A stretch of 64,000 bases of DNA from Chloroflexota bacterium. Lineage in GTDB: Bacteria; Chloroflexota; Anaerolineae; Aggregatilineales; UBA2796. The stretch lies in the NCBI GenBank assembly GCA_021325095.1, contig JAJPHV010000112.1, positions 1 to 64,000 on the forward strand. Reading direction: 5' to 3'. The position numbers and the translations under genes are program-made. The notes beneath the pieces were generated by a model that had not been told where the DNA came from, searched no databases, and was given only the letters and a program-made list of their open reading frames with translations. This document shows positions 26,416 through 34,238 of this stretch, piece by piece; the stretch's first letter is position 1; each line of letters opens with the position of its first letter.

Positions 26416-27617
26416 GTACCCAAACGACGACTGCAACACCAACTGAACCAAAGCATTTATCTGGGGCGGCCTGGGCGTTGGCCCTTGTTCCGCTGTTGCT
26501 GCTGGGCGCTATGCTGTCCTATCTCGTCGCCACGGGTGGCGGCTTAACGCAACTGGCCAGCCCTCCCGTGGAGAAGGTTTCAGTTCAGCGTGTGTCTCTG
26601 CCGAAGGCAGGGATTATCAGTGTGGAGGTCGTCAATGATGGCCCGCAGGAGGTGACGATCCCGCAAGTGCGAGTGGATGACGCTTATTTCATGTTCAAGG
26701 CCGAACCGTCAAACACTATTCCACGTCTAGGGCGAGCCGTATTCACGATCAACTATCCCTGGGTCGCTGCGGAATCGCATACTATCAGCCTGATCACGTC
26801 GCTGGGTGTAACGTTTGACCATCAAATTGAAGCGGCTGTGCAATCGCCGCTTCCCTCACTGAGTCTGTTTGCTCAGTTCGGTCTGGTAGGTCTCTACGTG
26901 GGAATAGTACCCATCTTCCTGGGTGTTCTATGGTATCCCTTCATGCGCCGCCTGAGCAGTGGGGCCATGAACTTCATCCTGGCTCTGACGGTTGGGTTGC
27001 TCGTTTTCCTGGCACTCGGCACATGGCTGGATGCCAATGAGTTTGCGCAGGACTTACCAACCTTCTGGCAAGGTATACCAATGGTCATTTTCATCGGCCT
27101 GATCACGCTTGGTAGTCTAATCGCTGTGAGCAGTGTACGCGGAGGTCGGGAAAGCACACCGCTGGGCATCTCCTATCGCATCGCGCTCGGCATCGGCTTA
27201 CATAATTTGGGTGAAGGGCTGGCGATTGGAGCAGCCTTCGCCACTGGTAAAGCTGCTCTGGGAACCTTCCTGATTTTAGGCTTTACCCTGCACAACATCA
27301 CGGAAGGCGTTGGTATTGCGGCCCCAATTGTGCGTCAAAACCCCGGCTTAAAACACTTTGTGCTGCTCGTACTTCTGGCAGGTGGCCCGGCCATATTCGG
27401 TACATGGTTAGGCGGCTTTGCCTTCGATCCGGTGTTGGCAACAATTTTCCTGGCTGTGGGCATCGGCGCGATTTTGCAGGTGGTTTGGGAGGTCGGCAAA
27501 TTGGTGGCGAAAGATAGTGCGCGGCTTGGCAAGCCCACGATTAATTGGCTAACGCTATCCGGGTTAGGCGCTGGTCTTGCCATCATGTACTTGACGGCCT
27601 TTCTGGTGAAATTTTAA
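26412..27617 (+). CDS. ZIP-family metal transporter with external N-terminal domain
   Basis: A 401-residue protein. After one membrane helix (about 20-42), residues 50-140 form an external beta-rich domain (VVNDGPQEVTIPQVRVDDAY). Then come about eight helices with ZIP motifs IGLHNLGEGLAIGAAFATG and GFTLHNITEGVGIAAP, the canonical HN..EG metal site. The start overlaps the oxidase stop (ATGA). The close coupling suggests that metal oxidised or released outside by the multicopper oxidase is handled by this transporter. Confidence 0.87.
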   Translation: MSTQTTTATPTEPKHLSGAAWALALVPLLLLGAMLSYLVATGGGLTQLASPPVEKVSVQRVSLPKAGIISVEVVNDGPQEVTIPQVRVDDAYFMFKAEPSNTIPRLGRAVFTINYPWVAAESHTISLITSLGVTFDHQIEAAVQSPLPSLSLFAQFGLVGLYVGIVPIFLGVLWYPFMRRLSSGAMNFILALTVGLLVFLALGTWLDANEFAQDLPTFWQGIPMVIFIGLITLGSLIAVSSVRGGRESTPLGISYRIALGIGLHNLGEGLAIGAAFATGKAALGTFLILGFTLHNITEGVGIAAPIVRQNPGLKHFVLLVLLAGGPAIFGTWLGGFAFDPVLATIFLAVGIGAILQVVWEVGKLVAKDSARLGKPTINWLTLSGLGAGLAIMYLTAFLVKF

Positions 27618-27640
27618 TCCAGGCAGTGGAAGGTTATGTG

Positions 27641-28153
27641 ATGAACGGTCTCTCCATACAACAGATACTCCTTGACGGGATAATCCTGAGCGTTGGTGTG
27701 AGCATCATTCTGTTGACTGCAATGGTTATCAACCCCAGGATCATGCGTGGCGACTACCCGCCGCAAATAAAAGAAAAACTTGCACCGTTAAACAGCAAGG
27801 AAAAGCGCCAACTGTTGGTAACGGGGCTGCTGTTTTATGGCGTTGTGATCGGTGTAATTTTCTACTCGACACGTTCACTCATTGCCAGAAATGGTCAGGA
27901 GAATTTATTCCTCGTAACGTTCTTGAATACCTACCTGATCTTTGAGATTGGCAATCTTTTCGATTTGCTCGTCTTGGATTACCTTATCCTGATGGTCCTG
28001 AAACCCAGGTTCCTGTTTATTCCAGGTGTCGAGGGCATGGAACAGTACAACACCTTTCAGTTTCATTTTACTGGCTTTCTGAAGGGTCTACTCATTGGAG
28101 CCGTGTTGAGTCTGATTGTCGCTATTGTGACGATTATCGTGGTTAGAGGGTGA
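27641..28153 (+). CDS. Four-helix membrane protein of unknown function
   Basis: A 170-residue protein with four predicted membrane segments (about 10-28, 60-80, 92-120, 145-168). No family was recognised. It starts 24 bp after the ZIP gene and ends 9 bp before the YceI gene, on the same strand, so it belongs to the oxidase-ZIP-YceI operon. The start was taken at ATG 27641; an open frame further upstream overlaps the ZIP gene. Confidence 0.75.
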   Translation: MNGLSIQQILLDGIILSVGVSIILLTAMVINPRIMRGDYPPQIKEKLAPLNSKEKRQLLVTGLLFYGVVIGVIFYSTRSLIARNGQENLFLVTFLNTYLIFEIGNLFDLLVLDYLILMVLKPRFLFIPGVEGMEQYNTFQFHFTGFLKGLLIGAVLSLIVAIVTIIVVRG

Positions 28154-28162
28154 GAGGTGTCG

Positions 28163-28915
28163 ATGAATAAGGTTGAAGGACAAACGCTGCGCCAAGATAT
28201 ACAAGGAAATAACATTCGTGTACCGCGCGGCTTTCTCAAAATCGGACTGACGCTCATCGTACTTCTTGGATTGCTCGCTGGAGCCGTGGTCGCTTATATC
28301 TGGTTTTCTGGCGGCACGGGCCAGGCCAGTTCTGCGTTAACTGCACCAAGCCTGAAAGTCAGTCCAACGGGTAAGCTCTTCCGCATTGTGCAGAACAATT
28401 CCCAGGTGCGCTTCATTATCAACGAAATGCTGATTGGAAAACCGAATACTGTTGTCGGGTCAACCAATCAGGTGGCCGGTGAAATCATGGTCGATCTGAC
28501 GCATCCTGAGAATACGCAGCTTGGTGTGTTTCGTATCAACGTAAAAACGCTCCAAACAGACAACGAATTTCGCAACCGTGCGCTGCGCGGACAAATTTTG
28601 TTAACGACACGGCCTGATTTCGAGTTTGCTACGTTTGTGCCGAAGAAAATCGAAGGGATGCCTGAGAGCGTTGCTATAGGAAAGAAGGTTTTCTTCCAAA
28701 TCGTTGGGGATTTGACTGTACGAGACGTAACACGCGAAGTTACGTTTGATACGGCAGTGACACTGACCAATCCGGATCGCGTTGAGGGGTCGGCACAAAC
28801 CAATGTACGCTATAAAGACTTCAACATTACCATTCCTGATGCGCCCGGCGTGGTGAATGTCTCAAACGACGTTCGGTTGGAAATTGACTTTGTGGCAGTG
28901 CCTGCGGGCAGTTAA
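28163..28915 (+). CDS. Membrane-anchored YceI-family protein
   Basis: A 250-residue protein with an N-terminal helix (about 25-48) and a YceI lipocalin-like domain (about 65-250): SQVRFIINEMLIGKPNTVVG, LGVFRINVKTLQTDN, then a closing VSNDVRLEIDFVAVPA. YceI proteins bind isoprenoid or other lipophilic molecules outside the cytoplasmic membrane. Here it is the last gene of the metal-oxidase operon. ATG 28163 has GAGAGG in front; a GTG 6 bp earlier is less likely. Confidence 0.85.
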   Translation: MNKVEGQTLRQDIQGNNIRVPRGFLKIGLTLIVLLGLLAGAVVAYIWFSGGTGQASSALTAPSLKVSPTGKLFRIVQNNSQVRFIINEMLIGKPNTVVGSTNQVAGEIMVDLTHPENTQLGVFRINVKTLQTDNEFRNRALRGQILLTTRPDFEFATFVPKKIEGMPESVAIGKKVFFQIVGDLTVRDVTREVTFDTAVTLTNPDRVEGSAQTNVRYKDFNITIPDAPGVVNVSNDVRLEIDFVAVPAGS

Positions 28916-29065
28916 TACCTTGAGGCCGTCAATTCCACTGTATCCTTCATAGACTCCGACAGACGGATTGACAATCTCGTTTTGGCAAGGATAGATTGTG
29001 AATTCGTCGAAGGTGTCGATACGAAATCCGCCCCAAAAGGCTTGTCGAATCGGTGCAAGCAGCAG

Positions 29066-30505
29066 TTAGAAACATGGGAGTTGAACGGTAAAACGGGTTC
29101 CAATGCCGGATTGGCTTTCGACTCTTACTTGTCCGTGATGGGCTTCGATAAGTTGTTTGACTATCGCAAGCCCTAGTCCAGAGCCTCCCGTGGCGCGATT
29201 GCGGGATTTTTCCGCCCGCCAAAAACGTTCAAAGAGATGCGGAACATCATCGGGCGAAATTCCCGTACCGTTATCACGGATAGATATTTGAACGTTACTC
29301 TCCTCGGCACAAGCGCTAACAGTGACATGCGTTCCGGCAGGATTGTAGCGCAGCGCGTTGTCCACCAGGTTGGTGATCACCTGCATCAAGCGCTCTGGAT
29401 CGGCTTGAACCTGGGGAAGCTCACCCGCGATGTGTGTTTCCAGAACAATGTTCTTCTCTTCGGCCCGCAGCCGCATCCGGTCAACCGCCTGCCTGACCAA
29501 CGGATCGAGATCGATAGGACGCTTGTCCAGATGTAACTGACCCGCCTCCGCGAGTGAAAGGGTACGCAAATCCGTGATCAAGCGATTGAGCAGCAATGTC
29601 TCCTGGTGAAGCGAGGACAGCTCCTCTGAGGTCGTTGGCAAAACGCCGTCGAGCATCGCTTCCAGGTTGCTTTGAATCACCGACAGCGGGGTGCGCAGCT
29701 CATGCGCAATATCGCCGATCATGTTCTGGCGTTCCACCGCGTAACGCTGCAAATGCTCCGCCATCTGGTTGAAGGTGAGCGCGACCTGACTGATCTCATC
29801 TCGACCTCTGGCCTGGACCCGCTGGCTGAGATCGCCGCCTGCGATAGCCTGGGCCGCCGCCGATAAACGACGGAGTGGGCGGATGATCTGGATAAAAAGC
29901 AGCGAACCCAGGCCGATGGCGACAACGCCTGCAGCCAGCCCGGACAGCAACGCTGAACGATTGACGGCACCGAGAAAATCACCGGCAGGTGTAGCAGACA
30001 TAGCAAATGGCGTCACAACAAGCGTACCTATCGTTCGCTCCCTGAGCAGGATGGGTGTTCCTTTATTAATCACGTCGGCTTGCAGTTGGCTCCCGACCAA
30101 GGTATTGGCGGTGTCGGCTACGACAGTTCCATCCGCCTGAACGAGAATGAGGCGATCCCCTGACCATGCCCACATATCACCCATCATATCCGAGTCGCGC
30201 ATTCCTCCCTGCTCAATCCACCCCCTATCGCCGTCCATCATGCCATCGTGCATCATACTGCCATTGGAAGCGCCAGATGACCAGGGATTGCGCAAAACGG
30301 TCTCCACCCGTTCCCACGTTCCGGTACGCGCATAGTAGCTGGCAAGGACAGGGCCCAGGTGAGCGGCCCACTGCTGACCGGTGCGCGTGATGTACAGCTC
30401 AAACTGGCCTGCGGTGGTCTGGCTCACCAGGATGACCACCAGACCCGTGCCAATGACGATGACCAGCGCAAAAGCCCCGATCAGTTTAAGCCACAGGCTG
30501 TGCAT
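29066..30505 (-). CDS. Sensor histidine kinase with Met-rich external loop
   Basis: A 479-residue kinase. Helix 1 (about 8-28), external domain (29-185), helix 2 (about 186-207), HAMP, HisKA with phosphoacceptor in IGDIAHELRTPLSVIQSN, and HATPase_c (VTNLVDNALRYNPAG, RDNGTGISPDDV, GGSGLGLAIVKQL). The external part holds a stretch dense in Met, His and Asp (SMMHDGMMDGDRG and MRDSDMMGDMW). Met clusters of this kind bind Cu(I) or Ag(I) in copper proteins, and Met-rich exported proteins are encoded next door, so copper sensing is a reasonable guess. The gene follows the response-regulator gene with a 5-bp gap; its GGAGG site overlaps the regulator stop codon. Confidence 0.88.
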   Translation of the reverse strand: MHSLWLKLIGAFALVIVIGTGLVVILVSQTTAGQFELYITRTGQQWAAHLGPVLASYYARTGTWERVETVLRNPWSSGASNGSMMHDGMMDGDRGWIEQGGMRDSDMMGDMWAWSGDRLILVQADGTVVADTANTLVGSQLQADVINKGTPILLRERTIGTLVVTPFAMSATPAGDFLGAVNRSALLSGLAAGVVAIGLGSLLFIQIIRPLRRLSAAAQAIAGGDLSQRVQARGRDEISQVALTFNQMAEHLQRYAVERQNMIGDIAHELRTPLSVIQSNLEAMLDGVLPTTSEELSSLHQETLLLNRLITDLRTLSLAEAGQLHLDKRPIDLDPLVRQAVDRMRLRAEEKNIVLETHIAGELPQVQADPERLMQVITNLVDNALRYNPAGTHVTVSACAEESNVQISIRDNGTGISPDDVPHLFERFWRAEKSRNRATGGSGLGLAIVKQLIEAHHGQVRVESQSGIGTRFTVQLPCF

Positions 30506-30510
30506 GGAAG

Positions 30511-31197
30511 TTAGTCCTCCGTAAACTTATAACCGACGCTGCGCACAGTCAGGAGGTAACGCGGCTCGCGCGGATCAGGTTCAATCTTGTGCCGCAGGTT
30601 TTTGACATGCTGATCAATCGTGCGCTCGTACCCTTCGTAAGTTGTATCCTGCGTCGCTTCGAGCAGTTGGGCGCGGGTAAAAACCCGGCCCGGCGCGCGC
30701 ATGAAGGCGATCAACAGGTCAAACTCATTCGCGGTCAAGGTGACTGGCGCACCCGCAACCGTGACGGCACGGCGCTGCACATCCGCTCGAATGCCGGAGA
30801 CTTCGATAAGCTCTGGCGCGCTGTCCGCTTGTTCAGAACGCCGCAGCACGGCTCGCACCCGCGCCACGACCTCGCGGGGTGAGAAGGGTTTGGTCATGTA
30901 ATCGTCTGCGCCGAGTTCCAGGCCGATCAATCGATCCACTTCCTCACTTCGGGCAGTGAGCATGATCACCGGAACATTCGAGTCGCGTCGCAGGGCGCGG
31001 CACACATCCAACCCATCCAGTTCGCCCGGTAAATTCAAATCCAGGAGAACCAGCGCAGGGTTCTCCTGGCGAAAGGCGGCCAGTCCATTCGTACCGTCTG
31101 TTGCCCAGGCGACACTGTACCCGGCCTGTTCCAGGTAAAGCTGTACCGTGCGCACGATCTTGAGTTCATCTTCAACAATCAAAATCCTTTTTGCCAT
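30511..31197 (-). CDS. OmpR/PhoB-family response regulator
   Basis: A 228-residue regulator with receiver domain (acidic pocket VEDE, phosphoacceptor in VLLDLNLPGE, Lys in DYMTKPFSPRE) and C-terminal winged-helix DNA-binding domain (RVFTRAQLLEATQ, TIDQHVKNLRHKIE). It is translated just before the sensor kinase gene. Its likely targets include the Met-rich exported protein genes at 31502-33122, which share its strand upstream; this link is inference. Confidence 0.92.
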   Translation of the reverse strand: MAKRILIVEDELKIVRTVQLYLEQAGYSVAWATDGTNGLAAFRQENPALVLLDLNLPGELDGLDVCRALRRDSNVPVIMLTARSEEVDRLIGLELGADDYMTKPFSPREVVARVRAVLRRSEQADSAPELIEVSGIRADVQRRAVTVAGAPVTLTANEFDLLIAFMRAPGRVFTRAQLLEATQDTTYEGYERTIDQHVKNLRHKIEPDPREPRYLLTVRSVGYKFTED

Positions 31198-31306
31198 TCC
31201 CACGTATTCCTCAGCCCGACGCTCACCCTCACATCTAATGGTTTACGCTTCCCAGTTATTCCGTACTGTACCACAAAGCGCCTATTGGGGTTGGAAGAGG
31301 GGCGAG

Positions 31307-31453
31307 ATGTCAAAAAAAAATAGGTCTACGCCTGACGTGAAATCGACATTTACCTTGATGAGCAGCCGACTCTTGATTCGCTTGAATACACAGTTGCCAA
31401 TTGCTGATCAAGCCGGTGTGCGGATCGCGGAATCGATTCCACATTATGCGTAG
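31307..31453 (+). CDS. Possible 48-residue small protein
   Basis: In the intergenic gap between the two-component genes and the PepSY-like gene, a short frame starts ATG 31307 behind GAGGGGCGAG. It encodes a basic 48-residue peptide (MSKKNRSTPDVK at the start) and ends exactly where a strong hairpin begins (31453). A good ribosome site plus a hairpin at the stop codon suggests a real transcript. No homologue was recognised. Confidence 0.33.
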   Translation: MSKKNRSTPDVKSTFTLMSSRLLIRLNTQLPIADQAGVRIAESIPHYA

Positions 31454-31479
31454 GTCTACTCGCTAACAGCAAGTAGACC
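31453..31479. terminator. Strong hairpin 5-GGTCTACT stem
   Basis: GGTCTACT (31453-31460) pairs with AGTAGACC (31472-31479), with an inner GCT/AGC pair, forming an 8+3 bp stem around a tiny loop. It lies at the end of the small plus-strand frame and 22 bp after the stop of the minus-strand PepSY-like gene, so it may terminate both. A weak T-run (CTGTTTTAG) follows on the plus strand. Confidence 0.5.
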
Positions 31480-31501
31480 CATTCCCTGTTTTAGCGGCTG
31501 T

Positions 31502-32071
31502 TTACTGATTGCTCTGCGAAACTTCCTTCACGAAGTCGCCATACCAGGTATGCAGCCAGACCTGTCCGGTGTACCCATTCACGCTCAACATGCCGACCAC
31601 TTTGCCGTCACGCGAGAAATCCAGGGTGTAATAACCATAGAAAGCGGTGGCATCCTCGCTGATCTTCGTACCGGACTGCGCTTTGTCCAGATACGCCTGG
31701 GCATCTTCACGGGCTTTGTCCGGCGCAACGGTCATTTTTTCCCCGCGATCCGCGCTGTTGGCCGCAAACCCCATGCCCATGTGACTGTTCATCATGCCGT
31801 AGTGCAGATTCCACATCATGTTGGGGCCGGTTTCGGGCCAGACGGCTCCGTTCGTTGGATGGATCAGGAACTCAAATGCGCCGCGTCCCGTGCTGCTCTC
31901 AACGGCCCGGACATAAAAGTTCTGAGCGAACTGCATCACTTCGCCCACTTGCAAGGTGGGATTGCTTCCCCAACTGGCAAGGTAAGCTTTTGCCAACGTT
32001 ACGGCGCTGTCCAAGGTCAGCGGCTGCCCGGCGGGCATCAGGTTGGCGGGCGGTGTCCAGCCGCCCATCAT
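31502..32071 (-). CDS. PepSY-like domain protein, Met-rich, lacking a signal peptide
   Basis: A 189-residue protein beginning MMGGWTPPANLMPAGQPLT. Two PepSY-like repeats are suggested (TLDSAVTLAKAYLASW to FEFLIHPTNGAV, then APDKAREDAQAYLDKAQ to GMLSVNGYTGQVWLHTW), with a Met-rich link (NMMWNLHYGMMNSHMGMG). PepSY domains usually act outside the cell. There is no signal peptide: the N-terminus corresponds to an internal segment (MMDGWTPPADLIPA) of the cytochrome protein encoded just upstream. This suggests that the leader was lost or taken over during gene duplication. The start is 4 bp after the cytochrome stop, with the ribosome site inside its end. Confidence 0.7.
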   Translation of the reverse strand: MMGGWTPPANLMPAGQPLTLDSAVTLAKAYLASWGSNPTLQVGEVMQFAQNFYVRAVESSTGRGAFEFLIHPTNGAVWPETGPNMMWNLHYGMMNSHMGMGFAANSADRGEKMTVAPDKAREDAQAYLDKAQSGTKISEDATAFYGYYTLDFSRDGKVVGMLSVNGYTGQVWLHTWYGDFVKEVSQSNQ

Positions 32072-32075
32072 GCCC

Positions 32076-32747
32076 CTACCTCAGTGTCAGCAGGTAGGCT
32101 ATCACGTCACTGATCTGCTGAGGCGTGAGGACCTGACCAAAGTTCTGCGGCATGATACCTGGTACGAAGCCCGGCACAACAAAGGCATTCGGACTCACAA
32201 TCGACTCATGCAGGTAATCCTGCGCCAACATCCCCGATTTTCTGGTGCCTGCCCGGCTGGCAACGCCCTTCAGCGATGGGCCAACAATGGTATTGCCGGT
32301 TGATACATTGTGGCAGGTGAAGCACATTCCCTGGCCGTTAAAGATCGCCTTGCCACGTGCTGGGTCACCCGCCGCTGCTGCGCCACCGCTTCCGCCTGAG
32401 CTAGCGGCGGGTGTCGCGGGTATCAAATCTGCAGGTGGTGTCCAGCCGTCCATCATACCCCAACCGCTCATCATACCTGGATTACCCATGTATCCATTTC
32501 CCCAACACGGCATTCCCTGCCCTGAGTAGGGTGCGCTTGAACCCGACCCCTGGCCGTGCATCATGCCGTGACCACCCATCATGTGACCAGCGCCCCAGCC
32601 CGGATTGCCCTGCCCAGGGTAGGGTGTGGCCCCCCCGCCTGGCCCTTGCGCGCTGACGACGGAAGTGCCAAGTATGCCTGCAAAAATCAACCCGATAGCT
32701 AATGCGGCGACCACTAGCAGAATTTGTGTCTTACGCTGCCGCAACAT
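32076..32747 (-). CDS. Exported Met/His/Gly-rich protein with cytochrome c domain
   Basis: A 223-residue protein. A signal peptide (to VVSAQG) is followed by a low-complexity region rich in Gly, Met, His and Pro (HMMGGHGMMHGQG, YMGNPGMMSGWGMMDGW), an Ala/Gly/Ser linker, and a class I cytochrome c domain with CFTCH haem motif and Met ligand candidate in FVPGIMPQNFG. The Met/His motifs resemble copper-binding segments. ATG 32747 has a perfect AAGGAG site; a longer frame adds seven residues. The first 60 residues are almost identical to those of the protein at 32829-33122. Confidence 0.85.
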   Translation of the reverse strand: MLRQRKTQILLVVAALAIGLIFAGILGTSVVSAQGPGGGATPYPGQGNPGWGAGHMMGGHGMMHGQGSGSSAPYSGQGMPCWGNGYMGNPGMMSGWGMMDGWTPPADLIPATPAASSGGSGGAAAAGDPARGKAIFNGQGMCFTCHNVSTGNTIVGPSLKGVASRAGTRKSGMLAQDYLHESIVSPNAFVVPGFVPGIMPQNFGQVLTPQQISDVIAYLLTLR

Positions 32748-32828
32748 AGTTTGTTTCTCCTTGAACATCCTGCCCTGACAGAGACAGGTTTCCCTTTAGT
32801 GAATAGGTTTGACTGCGCCTGAAGCAGA

Positions 32829-33122
32829 TCAACGGTTATGCATCATGCCATGACCACCCGTCATGTGACCACCACCCCAACTCGGATTCCCCTGCCCTGA
32901 GTAGGGGGCGGCTGAACCAGACCAATGATCACCCATCCAGCCGTGACCACCCATCATGTGACCAGCGCCCCAGCCCGGATTGCCCTGCCCAGGGTAGGGT
33001 GTGGCCCCCCCACCTGGCCCTTGCGCACTGACCACGGAAGTGCCAAGTATGCCTGCAAAAATCAGCCCGATAGCCAGGGCAGTGATCACCAGCAGAATTT
33101 GGGTTTTGCGTTGCCGCGACAT
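32829..33122 (-). CDS. Short exported Met/His/Gly-rich protein
   Basis: A 97-residue protein made only of the leader and Met/His/Gly repeats found in the cytochrome protein downstream: signal peptide to VVSAQG, then HMMGGHGWMGDHW, HMTGGHGMMHNR. It may act alone as a small exported metal-binding peptide. An AAGGAG site precedes the ATG. It is the promoter-proximal gene of the cluster 33122-31502, directly behind the gap that follows the DtxR-FeoA gene. Confidence 0.75.
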   Translation of the reverse strand: MSRQRKTQILLVITALAIGLIFAGILGTSVVSAQGPGGGATPYPGQGNPGWGAGHMMGGHGWMGDHWSGSAAPYSGQGNPSWGGGHMTGGHGMMHNR

Positions 33123-33378
33123 CGTTCATTTCTCCTTGGACGTTCTGCTTTTACAGCGAGCAGATTTCCCTTAAGCGAATAGGTTTGATCATAGGATGCC
33201 ATTGGAAATTGAGGCCAGTATGCCGCTTTTGTGAAGTTTTGATGAAGTTCGGCGACGAGGTCGCGTGAGGTGCTGATCTAAAAGAATGCGTTCTCGATGC
33301 CGACAATTCGAGGTAGGCGCTCATCGAAGACAGGGCTGACACTTACTCAGATGGGAGCTGGATTGCAGCCCTTATAGC

Positions 33379-34020
33379 CTATTCATGTTCCAGCCGCACG
33401 TAGATGTCAGCCGCGATTTCTTCATCCACTGCAAACTGGCTATAACCAGCCTCAAACACAAAAGATGGGAAGCGGCGCAGTGATTTGACAGCCACGCCGG
33501 GGAGTACACCCATCCCTATCAACTTTTGTAAATGACCGGCGTGTGTCATATGAATGTACGCGATCTGCCCATGCTGTCCTGGCTTAAGCTCGGACAATGG
33601 CGCAATTAATCGGTCTACGGATTGTTGTTTCTGACGGCAGCATTCGCCTGATGGGATGGGTCTACCGTGAGGGCAAAACTGGGGATGTCCAAGCAGCGTG
33701 CAGATACTCTCATCCAGACCATCAAACAAAACATGTTCCAGGCAACAAGCCTGATTATCAAGTTTCGCCTCATCGGTATTCAAAATATCGACCAGGAGGC
33801 GTTCGGCGAGACGATGCCGACGTATGGCTTGGGATGCCTCACGATGGCCTGTCGCGGTTAACACCAACGTGTGGTCATTCCATTGTGCCATGCCTGATTG
33901 TACCAATTCATCCGTTGCGTCGGATGGTGTCGATGTTATTGCAAGGTCAGTCGGTGTTGGATTTTCGGCAGCCATCCAGAGTCGGTTGAGCTGCTGCTGC
34001 GCGCCTTCACTCATTCTCAT
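33379..34020 (-). CDS. DtxR-like regulator fused to a FeoA domain
   Basis: A 213-residue protein. The N-terminal third is a degenerate winged helix. A DtxR-type metal/dimer domain follows (RHRLAERLLVDILN, CCLEHVLFDGLDESICTLLGHP, then CPHGRPIPSGECC). The C-terminal 75 residues form an SH3-like FeoA domain (LKPGQHGQIAYIHM, LIGMGVLPGVAVKSLRRFPS, AVDEEIAADIYVRLE). FeoA normally supports FeoB; here it is joined to the iron-sensing module. ATG 34020 overlaps the zinc-ribbon stop (ATGA), so it is the third gene of the feoB operon. Confidence 0.85.
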   Translation of the reverse strand: MRMSEGAQQQLNRLWMAAENPTPTDLAITSTPSDATDELVQSGMAQWNDHTLVLTATGHREASQAIRRHRLAERLLVDILNTDEAKLDNQACCLEHVLFDGLDESICTLLGHPQFCPHGRPIPSGECCRQKQQSVDRLIAPLSELKPGQHGQIAYIHMTHAGHLQKLIGMGVLPGVAVKSLRRFPSFVFEAGYSQFAVDEEIAADIYVRLEHE

Positions 34021-34238
34021 TGTTGTATAGTTTCTCTAGCATCGGATGATAGTTGTTCTGGCTGCTGCCAACGGTTACGCAAGTGGCGGAGCCAAACGAT
34101 AAGTTTCGCTTCTGGTGGCATCTCATAGCCGCAGCGTGGACAACGAATGAGATGACAATCTTTGACAAGTGGACAGCCCTTGCAGGCGATTTCCGCCTTG
34201 GTGATATCGAACTGGTGACCGCAAAAGCTGCATTTCAT
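34017..34238 (-). CDS. Small zinc-ribbon protein of the feo operon
   Basis: A 73-residue protein with CSFC, CKGC and CPRC cysteine pairs (MKCSFCGHQFDITKAE, CKGCPLVKDCHLIRCPRCG), fitting one or two zinc or Fe-S sites, followed by a basic helix. It lies between feoB and the DtxR-FeoA gene with four-base overlaps at both ends (ATGA), so its product is made along with FeoB. The role could resemble FeoC; unproven. Confidence 0.8.
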   Translation of the reverse strand: MKCSFCGHQFDITKAEIACKGCPLVKDCHLIRCPRCGYEMPPEAKLIVWLRHLRNRWQQPEQLSSDARETIQQ

